Part shown: piece by piece, positions 52,271 to 60,700 of the stretch
How the letters are laid out: every line of letters begins with the position of its first letter
Numbering within the stretch: the stretch's first letter is position 1
Source: Streptomyces rapamycinicus NRRL 5491
GTDB taxonomy: Bacteria > Actinomycetota > Actinomycetes > Streptomycetales > Streptomycetaceae
Assembly: GCF_024298965.1 (NCBI RefSeq)
Contig: NZ_CP085193.1
Coordinates: 2,046,001 to 2,110,000, forward strand
Reading direction: 5' to 3'
Length of the DNA: 64,000 nucleotides
Notes under the pieces: model-generated
Database searches by the model: none
Told to the model about the DNA's origin: nothing
The model's input: the letters and a program-made list of their open reading frames with translations, nothing else
Translations under genes and position numbers: made by a program

Positions 52271-53041
52271 GTGCGAGACCGACTGTCCGGACAGATCGCC
52301 CTGGTCACCGGCGCGACCGGCGGCATAGGAGCCGCCATCTCACGGCGGCTGGCCATCGAGGGCGCCACGGTGGTGGTGACCGACGTGGACGCCGGCCGCT
52401 GCGACCAGCTGGCGGAGGAGCTGACGAAGGAGCTGGCGGCCGACGGAGCGCAGGCGCTGGGCCTCGCGCTGGACGTGAGCGACGAGGAGGCGTGGCGCGG
52501 CGCGGTCGAACGCGTGGTCTCCGAACTGGGCGGCCTGTCCGTGCTCGTCAACAACGCGGGTATCGCCCAGATGCGCACCGTGGAGACGGAGACCCAGGAG
52601 TCTTGGGACAAGGTCATCGCGGTGACCCAGGGCGGTGTCTGGCTCGGGATGAAACACGGTGGACCCGCGATCGAACGCTCCGGCGGCGGCTCGATCATCA
52701 ACATCGCGTCGATCTTCGGCACGGTGGGGGGCTTCGGCAGTCAGTTCTCGTACCACGCGGCGAAGGGCGCGGTCCGGCTGATGACGAAGAACGCCGCGCT
52801 GCACTGGGCCACGCGCGGCGTCCGCGTCAATTCGATCCACCCCGGCTTCATCGAGACCCCGCTCTCCCGCGAACTCTGGCAGGGCACACCCCGTCACACC
52901 GCGATGGTCGAGGGCACCCCCATGGGGCGGCTCGGCACGCCGGAAGAGGTCGCGGGGGCCGTCGCGTTCCTCGCTTCCCAGGACGCGAGCTTCGTGACCG
53001 GCTCCGAGCTGTACGTGGACGGCGGCTGGACGGCACGCTGA
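52271..53041 (+). CDS. Short-chain dehydrogenase/reductase (SDR) D
   Basis: A 256-residue classical SDR: TGATGGIGAAISRRL, TDVDAGRC (acidic residue after strand 2, favouring NAD), NNAGIAQM, NIASIFGTVGG and FSYHAAKGAVRLMTK (Ser, Tyr, Lys), and TGSELYVDGGW. GGAGGAG precedes the GTG at 52271. A GTG at 52202 overlapping the kinase stop would add 23 residues. Third gene of the operon starting at 49978. Confidence 0.87.
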   Translation: MRDRLSGQIALVTGATGGIGAAISRRLAIEGATVVVTDVDAGRCDQLAEELTKELAADGAQALGLALDVSDEEAWRGAVERVVSELGGLSVLVNNAGIAQMRTVETETQESWDKVIAVTQGGVWLGMKHGGPAIERSGGGSIINIASIFGTVGGFGSQFSYHAAKGAVRLMTKNAALHWATRGVRVNSIHPGFIETPLSRELWQGTPRHTAMVEGTPMGRLGTPEEVAGAVAFLASQDASFVTGSELYVDGGWTAR

Positions 53042-53071
53042 CGGGACACCATCCGCCACGGCGGATGAGCC

Positions 53072-53113
53072 AAGCGCCTGGGTCGTCCGCCGCGGCGGAC
53101 GACCCAGGCGCTT
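53072..53113. terminator. Bidirectional terminator with perfect 20-bp stem
   Basis: Positions 53072-53091 are exactly complementary to 53094-53113, leaving two bases between the arms (the tip will open to a larger loop). The outer ends AAGCG and CGCTT give A/T residues on both sides. It lies between the convergent SDR D and flavoprotein genes. Confidence 0.85.
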
Positions 53114-53126
53114 CGTGGGTGAGCCC

Positions 53127-54473
53127 TCAGTCCGTCGCCGGTGCTGCCGTCGCGGTGGCGGTGTCCGCGGCGGTCAGCCCGAACACCAGGGCCGAGGCGA
53201 TGCCGCCGGCGTAGGCGCGGTGCCACAGGCCACCGGTGTCCGACCCGGCCGCGAGGAGCCCGGGGAGCGGTTCGCCGTCCCTGCCCAGTACGCGGGCCCG
53301 GTCGTCGATACGGACACCGTGAAAGGGAAAGGTGATGGCCGGCACCGCCTCGATCACGTAGTACGGCGGTTCGTCGAGCGGGAGGCGGTCCAGCTCCCGG
53401 CCGGGCGCCGGCTCCAGCCCCGCCGCGGCGTGTTCGTTGAACAGCCTGACCGCGTCGCGCACGGCATCGCCCCGGTACCCCCATTCCTCCGGAAGGTAGG
53501 CCAGTTCGTCGAGGTCTTCGGCGAATCCCACCCGGCCGCCCCGCTTGCCGGCCAGAGCGAACTTGTCCACGGCGACCGCGCCCTCGACATACGAGCCGAC
53601 GACCCAGTCACGGAACACCCGGGCGTCAGCGATGAGCAGGCCCCGGCCTTGGGGCTGCTCCAGCAGGGCCATGGCGGTGAGGTGGTCCCCCAGCGTCTCG
53701 TCGACGAACCGGTCGTTGTCCACGTTGAACAGCAGGGCGTGCTCGCTGTAGTAGAGCGACAGGTCGACGAAGTCCGCCGGGTCGGCGAAGGGGATGCCGC
53801 TGGGGATGAGATGGCCGTAGAAGCCCGCGTCATCGTGGCCGGTGGCGGCACCGGCCCCGGTGGCCAGACGGTAGCCACCGCCGCGGCTGAAGGGGTTGGA
53901 GCGGAGCCCCATGTCCCCGGCACGGGGGTGCACATGCGTGGCGCGGAGTTCCGTATCGCCCTGGAACCCACCGGTCGCCATGAGTGTGGACCCGGCGCGC
54001 ATACGCATGTGGGTGCCATCGGCCAGTCGCAGCTCCGCCCCCGCCACGACACCGTCCTCGACCACCAGCCTTTCGGCGCGGGTCTCCAACAGCAACGTGC
54101 CACCGCCTCGGCGGATGGCCTGATGACAGGTGGCGACGTACTGATGGGTGTCGAACTGGTGCCCGCGGCCGAAACTGAGAACGCGCTGCGCGTCCTTGAT
54201 GTCCACGCCGAGGGACCGGATCCATGAGATGCCCTCGGGGAACCGATCCACGAGGGCTCGCTTGAGCGCGGTGTCTCCGTACGGATTGTGCTGGTCCATG
54301 ATGTCGTGGCTCGGCGCGGTCCATGCGTAGCCCGCGAAGAGCGCGGAACCACCGACGCCCGCACCGATCTCCACGACCGTGACGGACAGACCATTGCGAA
54401 CCGCGCGGGCACCGGCGGTCAACCCCGCCATACCCGCACCGATGATGAGCAGATCGACTTCTTCCGCGCGCAC
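53127..54473 (-). CDS. FAD-dependent dehydrogenase, fumarate reductase/KstD-like
   Basis: A 448-residue flavoprotein of the FAD_binding_2 class. The dinucleotide motif is LLIIGAGMAGLTAGARAVRNG (residues 8-28); other family blocks are SLATGGFQGD-like TLMATGGFQGDTELR, GYRLATGAGAATGHDDAGFYGH and the C-terminal LLAAGSDTGGLWHRAYAGGIASALVFG. Relatives include 3-ketosteroid-delta1-dehydrogenase and soluble fumarate reductases, which add or remove hydrogen next to a carbonyl. The start is GTG at 54473 with GGAGGGGAG upstream. A regulon element lies 42 bp before it, so it belongs to the same pathway. Confidence 0.87.
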   Translation of the reverse strand: MRAEEVDLLIIGAGMAGLTAGARAVRNGLSVTVVEIGAGVGGSALFAGYAWTAPSHDIMDQHNPYGDTALKRALVDRFPEGISWIRSLGVDIKDAQRVLSFGRGHQFDTHQYVATCHQAIRRGGGTLLLETRAERLVVEDGVVAGAELRLADGTHMRMRAGSTLMATGGFQGDTELRATHVHPRAGDMGLRSNPFSRGGGYRLATGAGAATGHDDAGFYGHLIPSGIPFADPADFVDLSLYYSEHALLFNVDNDRFVDETLGDHLTAMALLEQPQGRGLLIADARVFRDWVVGSYVEGAVAVDKFALAGKRGGRVGFAEDLDELAYLPEEWGYRGDAVRDAVRLFNEHAAAGLEPAPGRELDRLPLDEPPYYVIEAVPAITFPFHGVRIDDRARVLGRDGEPLPGLLAAGSDTGGLWHRAYAGGIASALVFGLTAADTATATAAPATD

Positions 54474-54514
54474 GCGACTCCCCTCCGGTCATGGGACGAC
54501 TCTCCCAGCAAAAC

Positions 54515-54527
54515 CGAATCCAGTTCA
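54515..54527 (-). promoter_or_regulatory. Regulon element h, before the flavoprotein
   Basis: On the minus strand TGAACTGGATTCG followed by GTTT, nearly identical to element g. Confidence 0.7.
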
Positions 54528-54675
54528 AAGAACAAGCACTGCACCGACATCAGCCAGCCAGGGTCGACATCACCATGAACGAAGTGGGTTCGGCCATGGG
54601 TAGCTGACGCTGGAGCGCTGAAGGCGGTGGGGCGGGGCGCCGGGCACGCGGGGGCGCTGAGAGTGCGCGGGGGGC

Positions 54676-56154
54676 TCAGCGCTCCTGTAGTGCGGTCAGC
54701 GCGTGGACGGTCGCAGCGGTGTCCGGGTACAGCCGCCGGTAGAGGGCGTACAGCTCGTCGTAGCGTCCGGTGTGTTCGGCGCGCGGCGTCACCGTCTCGC
54801 GCACCGGGTTCCAGTCGTCGATGGAGGCGTCCCCGACGAGCTGGGCGGCCAGCAGCGCGTCACCGTAGCCCGCGCCGATGGTGATGGCGCGCAACTCCTG
54901 TGGGCGTCCGGTGATGTCGGAGACGATCTGTGTCCACAGCGAGCCCTGGGTGCCGCCACCGACGGCGACCACCCGGCGGATGTCGCCGCCGGCCGCCTCG
55001 ATGACCTCGACGTTCTGGCGGACGGCGAAACCGGTGGCCTCGAGTGCGGCCCGGTAGAGGTCGCCGCGGGTGTGGGACAGGGTCAGCCCGGCGATCACTC
55101 CGCGGGCGTCGGGGTCCATGATCGGGGTGCGCTCGCCGGAGAAGTACGGGAGCATCAGCAGGCCGTTGGCGCCGACGCCCGACTCCGCGGCCAGCGCGGT
55201 GAGTTCGGCGTGGTCGCCGTCGGCGAACAGGTCCTTCAGCCAGTTGGCGACCGCGCCGGAGGTGGCCATGCCACCGGCCAGATTCCGGGTCCCGGGCAGG
55301 GCACCGACCGTGCCCCACAGGGACGGGCTGGTCAGCGGCTTGGGCACGGTGTGGATGAGGAACATGGTGGTGCCGTACATCAGCATCAGATCGCCGATGT
55401 TCTGCGCACCCACGCTCAGCGCCTCGGCCCAGGCGTCGATGGTGCCGGTCGTGACGGGGATACCGGCGGGCAGACCGGTCGCCGTGGCGGCCTCGGGGGT
55501 GAGGACGCCGGCCGGCTCGCCGGGCCAGCGCAGCGGCGGCAGTTCGATCCCGGGGGCGACCTCGGCGGCCCAGGGGGCGTACCACCCGCCGGCGAGCGTG
55601 TCGTACAGCGGAGTGCACTGGCTGGCCGAGTGGTGGTCCAGGACGTAGTTTCCAGTGAGCTTACCTACCAGCCAGGAGCTCGGCATGTACAGGCGCTTGG
55701 CCCGCGCGTAGAGCTCGGGTTCCGCCTCGGCGATCCACGCGATCTTCGGCCCGGCGGCCTGGGTGGTCAGGGCGGAGCCGCCGCGGCGGATGATCTCGTC
55801 GGCGCCGAGCCGCGTCTCGATGCGCTGGATCTGCTGGACCGAGCGGGTGTCCACACCGTAGAGCACGGCGGGGCGCAGCGGGGTGTCGTGCTCATCGGTC
55901 AGCAGGACGCAGGGGCCCATGCCGCTGACCCCGACGGCGACCACGGTGGTGTCCTCCGCGGCGGTCAGTTCGCGGGCGAGTTCGGTGAACTCGCGCCACC
56001 AGACGGCGGCGTCCATCTCGAAGTGGCCGGGACCCGGTCTCGCGGGGGTGTGCTCCCGGGTGGCCGAGCGGATCAGTGCGCCATCGAGACCGACGAGGAC
56101 GCCCTTGGTGCTCGAGGTGCCGATGTCCACTCCGATGACTGCGTTGCGAGGCAT
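54676..56154 (-). CDS. FGGY carbohydrate kinase, xylulokinase-like
   Basis: A 492-residue ASKHA sugar kinase. ATP phosphate-1 motif: AVIGVDIGTSSTKGVLVGLDG (residues 5-25 region); substrate region HFEMDAAVWWREF; GTIDAWAEALSVGA with the catalytic Asp; ATP loop GVGANGLLMLPYFSGERTP; C-terminal AVGGGTQGSLWTQIVSDITGRP. FGGY kinases with GERTPIMDPDARG are xylulokinase or gluconokinase-like. No clear ribosome site precedes the ATG at 56154. A LacI-type operator lies 16 bp upstream. It is the only intact enzyme left in this sugar locus. Confidence 0.87.
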   Translation of the reverse strand: MPRNAVIGVDIGTSSTKGVLVGLDGALIRSATREHTPARPGPGHFEMDAAVWWREFTELARELTAAEDTTVVAVGVSGMGPCVLLTDEHDTPLRPAVLYGVDTRSVQQIQRIETRLGADEIIRRGGSALTTQAAGPKIAWIAEAEPELYARAKRLYMPSSWLVGKLTGNYVLDHHSASQCTPLYDTLAGGWYAPWAAEVAPGIELPPLRWPGEPAGVLTPEAATATGLPAGIPVTTGTIDAWAEALSVGAQNIGDLMLMYGTTMFLIHTVPKPLTSPSLWGTVGALPGTRNLAGGMATSGAVANWLKDLFADGDHAELTALAAESGVGANGLLMLPYFSGERTPIMDPDARGVIAGLTLSHTRGDLYRAALEATGFAVRQNVEVIEAAGGDIRRVVAVGGGTQGSLWTQIVSDITGRPQELRAITIGAGYGDALLAAQLVGDASIDDWNPVRETVTPRAEHTGRYDELYALYRRLYPDTAATVHALTALQER

Positions 56155-56169
56155 GGCGAGCACGCTGGC

Positions 56170-56183
56170 AGAAAACGATTTCA
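56170..56183. promoter_or_regulatory. LacI-type operator before the sugar kinase
   Basis: AGAAAACGATTTCA: a CG-centred palindrome (GAAAACGATTTC at 56171-56182) typical of LacI-family operators, 16 bp before the kinase start. Confidence 0.72.
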
Positions 56184-56307
56184 GCGTCAAGGGCGACCAC
56201 ACGAATGGCCCTTGCCCTGGAGAAGAGGCATATCAGCGGCGCGCATCGGCACCCCGCGATCGACCGCATGACTAACCCTCTGCCTCCCCTGAAGCCCGCT
56301 CTACGTA

Positions 56308-56700
56308 GTGGTGAAATGGATTTCAAGCATGCTCACCATGGCGGTGCTGTTCTTTCACTCGACGGCCGCCTACGCACTGGCGCGGCTGCGCTTCCCGGGG
56401 CGCGAGAAGCTCTTCGGTGCCAGCTTCGCGACGCCGCCGGTCACCGTGCCGGTGGTGCTGATTCCGCGGTTCCTGGTCGCCCGTCGGCTGGGGGCTGCCG
56501 AAGGAGTTGGAGGAGGAGGTCATCGACGGCTGCGGCCACTGGCGGGTCCACTGGGACATCGTCCTGCCGATGTCCCGGCCAATCCGCCCGGCCTCGGCGA
56601 TCTCCCTCATCCTCGCCAACTGGAACTACATCCTGGCGGCGACGCCTGCCCGACGGGTCAGGGGCCCCGTCAGGTCCGGGCAGGGCCGGCCGTGCTCTCC
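56308..56700 (+). pseudogene. Broken ABC sugar permease (MalG-type)
   Basis: Two frames together show the second half of a carbohydrate ABC permease. Frame one: LFFHSTAAYALARLRFPGREKLFG and VPVVLIPRFLVARRLG. After a deletion and frameshift near 56490-56500, another frame reads LPKELEEEVIDGCGHWRVHWDIVLPMSRPI and LANWNYILAA, which is the EAA loop region and the following segment. The N-terminal membrane segments, several internal ones and the C-terminus are missing. The 5' end holds a LacI-type palindrome, suggesting this was once a regulated transport operon. Confidence 0.8.
56312..56325. promoter_or_regulatory. LacI-type palindrome at the broken permease
   Basis: TGAAATGGATTTCA, matching the sites at 56170 and 57733. 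It now lies within the decayed permease sequence. Confidence 0.65.
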
Positions 56701-57692
56701 CTGACCTGCAGCTTTGTGCGCAGCACCACGGTCTGCACCGGCGACACGCTGCCGTCCATGCGCTGCAGGAGGAGGTCGGCGGCGGTGCGCCCCAGCTCGT
56801 ACGAGGGCAGTTCGACCGCGGTGAGGGACGGCCGTACCAGCGACGCCCAGGGAACGTCACCGAAGGAGAGCACACCGACCTCGGGTGGGGTGCGGCCGGC
56901 CTCGCGGAGGGCGTCGAGGACACCGATGGTCATGAGGTTGTTGGCGACGAACACGGCATCGGGCGGCTCGGGCAGCGCCAGCAGTTCACGCATCGCCGCG
57001 CGGCCCCCGTCCACCCGGAAGTCGGCATGCCGTACGTAGGTGTCGTCGGCCGCGGCCGGACCGCCCTGGGCGGCCCGCAACGCCGTACGGTGGCCCGCGA
57101 GTCGTTCCTCGGAGGTGGAGGCCCCTTCGGGTCCGGTGATGCAGGCGATCCTGTGGTACCCGGCCGCCAGGAGGTGGCGGGTGGCCACCTCGCCACCGTG
57201 GTGGTTGTCCACCCGGACCGCGTCCACCTCGGCGTCGCGCGGCCGACGGTCGACGGCGACCACGGGCACACGCCGGTCGGTCAGCGGCCCCAGGTCCGTC
57301 TCGCCCTGGGACGCCGCCGCCACGATCACGCCCGCCATCTGCTCACCGAGAGCCACCTCCAGGTAGCGGCGCTCCTTGTCGGTGTCCTCGTCGGAGTTGC
57401 ACAGGACGACGGAAAGGCTGGTGCGCTGCGCGGCGTCCTCGACGCCACGGGCGAGCGAGGTGAAGAACGGGTTCTCGATGTCCGGGATGATCAGCGCGAT
57501 CACGCTGGACCGCTGCTTGCGCAGCGACCGCGCCACCCGATTGGGGGCGAACCCGAGGGCCGCCGCGGCCTCTTGTACGGAGAGGGCACGTGCCGGTGTG
57601 ACCTTGCCGCCGTTGAAGACACGCGAGACGGTCGCCGGAGAGACACCGGCGGCTCGCGCCACGTCATGGATCGTCACCAACTGTGTCCGCAT
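56670..57692 (-). CDS. LacI-family transcriptional regulator
   Basis: A 340-residue regulator. The helix-turn-helix and hinge are at residues 7-60: TIHDVARAAGVSPATVSRVFNGG and FAPNRVARSLRKQRSSVIALIIPDIENPFF. The periplasmic-binding-protein-like sugar domain includes AGVIVAAAS, VDNHHGGEVATRHLLAAGYHRIACITGP and VFVANNLMTIGVLDALREAG. The likely ligand is the sugar used by the adjacent kinase and lost permease. Three matching palindromes, one 41 bp before its own start, are probable targets. Its ribosome site is poorly spaced; GTG 6 codons downstream is an alternative start. Confidence 0.9.
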   Translation of the reverse strand: MRTQLVTIHDVARAAGVSPATVSRVFNGGKVTPARALSVQEAAAALGFAPNRVARSLRKQRSSVIALIIPDIENPFFTSLARGVEDAAQRTSLSVVLCNSDEDTDKERRYLEVALGEQMAGVIVAAASQGETDLGPLTDRRVPVVAVDRRPRDAEVDAVRVDNHHGGEVATRHLLAAGYHRIACITGPEGASTSEERLAGHRTALRAAQGGPAAADDTYVRHADFRVDGGRAAMRELLALPEPPDAVFVANNLMTIGVLDALREAGRTPPEVGVLSFGDVPWASLVRPSLTAVELPSYELGRTAADLLLQRMDGSVSPVQTVVLRTKLQVRESTAGPART

Positions 57693-57732
57693 CCTTTCAC
57701 CGTGTACGGTCAGCCTTCACCCTACCCCGGGC

Positions 57733-57746
57733 TGAAAAGGATTTCA
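57733..57746. promoter_or_regulatory. LacI-type operator before lacI
   Basis: TGAAAAGGATTTCA, between the NRPS stop and the regulator start; fits autoregulation. Confidence 0.7.
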
Positions 57747-57764
57747 CCGGCCCCCGTCCGGACG

Positions 57765-60700
57765 TCAGTCGTGGGTGCGGGAGGCTTCCCGGTGGGGAGT
57801 GTTCCCATGAGTGGCGGGCCCGGGCCATGACGGCGGCGTATCGACGATGTGGCCGAGGAGGTGGAGCGGCGCGGCGCCGACCCCCGCCGCCTCGACCGCG
57901 TCCCAGTAGGCATGCGCATGGGAGGCGTCGACCAGCCCGTGGACCAGTGGCAGACCGGACACGGCGGTGTGCAGGAGGGATTCGAGGCGGCAGGAGGCGA
58001 CCGTGCCCGGCAGCCAGGACCGTTCCGCGTAGCCGGAGGCGGCAGCCGGTGGCAGGTCGTCGGCGATGTACCGCTCGGTGCCGCCGACGGCGAGCAGTCC
58101 GCCCCCGACGGTCAGCACATCGCGCTGCCCGCGCATCCTGGCGAGGGCGCGTGCGGTGTCGAAGCAGTGCGGGAAGGAGTCGTCGACCACGACGGTGCCG
58201 GGGCGTAGCCGGTCGATGTCGAGAACGGCCGTGCCACCGCTGCCACCGCTGCCGCCACTGACGGCGCTGCCACCGCTGCCACCGCTCACGGCGGTGACGA
58301 TCAGGTCGGCCTCGTACACCGCGGCGGGAAGGGCCGGTGCGGACTCGGCCGTCGCCACCGACCCGGCCGGCCCGTTCCCGCGCAACTCCGTGGCGAGCGC
58401 CCGCAGGCGGGCCGCGTTCCCCGCGACATCGCACAGCAGCAGGTGAGCGGGCGGGCGCGGAGCGCGGGTAAGGAGCAGGTTGAGGGAAGAGGTGCCGATC
58501 GAGCCGAGTCCGACCATGGCGACGGTCAGGTCACTCAGGTCGCGTCCGGTCGTGGCGAGCGCCGCGTGCACGGTCTTGACCACGGACACCGCTGTGGCGG
58601 CGTGGCCGGTGGTGACAGCCGGCGCCCCGTCGGTGGCGCGTACCACCTCGAAGCCGTAGCCGGTCAGCGCGGGAATCATGCCCGCCAGGGAGACACAGCG
58701 GGCGCCGAGGGAGGCGGCGTGGCTGACGGCGCGGGCGGTGTGGCCGGTGAGCCCGCTTCCCGCGGCCAGTTCATCCGCGAACAGCGGCAGCGCGACGAAC
58801 GCGGAGCGGCCCAACGGCGTGCCGATCTCCTCCAGGAGGCGGGGACCGCCGTCCGGGAAGAGCAGCTGCCGCATGTGTTCGCGGGGCAGGTCCGCTTCCG
58901 GGATCCCGGCGAGCGCCGCGAGGTGGCCGGGGGCGGGGAGGTAGCCGATGAGGGCGGCGTCCGTACGGGATGTGCGCGGGGCAGGGGCCAGGGCAAGGCG
59001 CGGACGTGGGGTGGCCGCCTGGGTGAGCTCGTCCCGCAGGAGACGGGTGAACGCGGCGAAGGCGGGGGTGTCTAGGGCAGCGGCCGAGGCCCGCAAGGTG
59101 ACCCGCAGCTCGTCCCCGACCGGCCGAACGGCCAGGAACACATCGGTTCCCACCGGCGGCGGGGCGAGTTCCGTGTCGTGATGGTCCCAGTCGAGGGTGA
59201 GGGTTGCTCCGGTGGGTGAGCCGAGGGCGGAGAAGTCCAGGTAGCTGAAGAGGAACTGGGCGGCCCTCGGCAGACCGAGCGGGGTGGGTGGCGCAGTCGG
59301 GACGGGCGTGCTGTCGGGGGGCTCACCGCCGGTGGCACGGCCGACACCGCCGTCCGCGCCGCCGGTTTCGGGGCCGGTGGCGCCACCGGTGCCGTACGTC
59401 CGTGCGGCCACAGCCTCCTCGGTGATCCGGAGCAGGTCCTCCCGGAAGGAGTGGAACGAACGGCCGGGCGTGGCCTCGGCACCCGCCTCCGCCGCGGCAG
59501 GGCGCAGCGGTACGGCAGCCGCCAGGGGGCCGAACAGTCGGCTGATGTCGGGCAGTTGGTGGTCGCGGCCGGTGACCACCAGGCCGAGGACGAGGTCCCG
59601 CCGGCCGGTGAGGTCCGCCAGGGCCCGGTAGTAGGCGGTCAGGACGGGGGCGTACGGCGTGGCGCGGACGGTGGTGGCGAGGTCGCGTAGCCCGGCGGTC
59701 AACTCGGCGTCGAGCGTGAACCCCGCCGACCTGAACTCCGCGGAGCCGGTCCCGGTGGCCCCGACGCCCACTGGCTCGCCGCTCCGTGCACCCGAGCGGC
59801 GCAGGTCGGGCCGCTGGTACGGGATGGCGTGGCGGGCCTGCCAGGTGATGGCCGCCGGGTCCGGGCAGGGGCCCGTATCCGGCTGCTGGAGCAGGTCGAC
59901 GTAATCGCGGAAGGTGCCGCGCAGCGGTGGCAGCCCGATCGGCTCGCCACGGCTGAGCCGGTCGTAGATGGTGATCAGTTCCCGGCCGAACAGGGCCGCG
60001 CTGTAGCCGTCACCGATGAGGTGGTGGGCATGGACGACGAGCGTGTGCTCGTCGGGGTCCGTGGTCAGCACGCGCAGACGCAGCAGTGGCCACGCCCACG
60101 GTTCGAACCGACGACGGCGTTCGTCGGCGACCCGCTCCTGGACCAGGTCCGGCGATGCCAGCGTCTCGAAGTCGACCGGGAGCCGCAGCGCGGGCGGCAG
60201 TTCCTGTTGGACGGGCGGGCGGGCACCCGCGGGGAAGACGGTGCGCAGCATGGGGTGGCGGACGACGAGGGCATCGACCGCACGCTGAAAGAGATCAGCC
60301 CGCAGCGGACCACGCAGGCACAACTGAGCAAGCCACGCGGACCCGGAGCCCGGCGCGATGGCCTCGGCGACCAGAAAGCCGCGCTGGGTGGGGGTGAGGG
60401 GGTATGGCGTGAGGTCCGCACCGGCGAGGGCGGCGGCCTCGTCCGCGACGGATGCCTGACCAATCGCGGCGGTCTCGTCCGCAGTGACGGCCGCATCCAC
60501 GCTGACGGTCTCGTCCACGCTGACGGTCTCGTCCACGCTGACGGTCTCGTCCGCGGCGGTGGCCGTATCCACGGCCGTGGCAAGGGCGGTGAGTGTGCTG
60601 TGGTCGTAGATGACCGTCGGCCTCGGCAGGACAGCCCCTGGCCGTTCCCCCTCGTACGCCTTCTCCAGTCGCGCGAACACTTCCAGGACCAGGATGGAAT

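Noticed and set aside
54613..54684. Inverted repeat GAGCGCTGA/TCAGCGCTC as kinase terminator
   Set aside because: The arms are 54 bp apart and one overlaps the stop codon; too loose to call.
57800..58960. NRPS C-terminus as a standard thioesterase or SDR-type thioester reductase
   Set aside because: No GxSxG serine motif and no GxxGxxG with YxxxK; the Rossmann motif GLGSIG and the following blocks fit the acyl-ACP reductase pattern instead.
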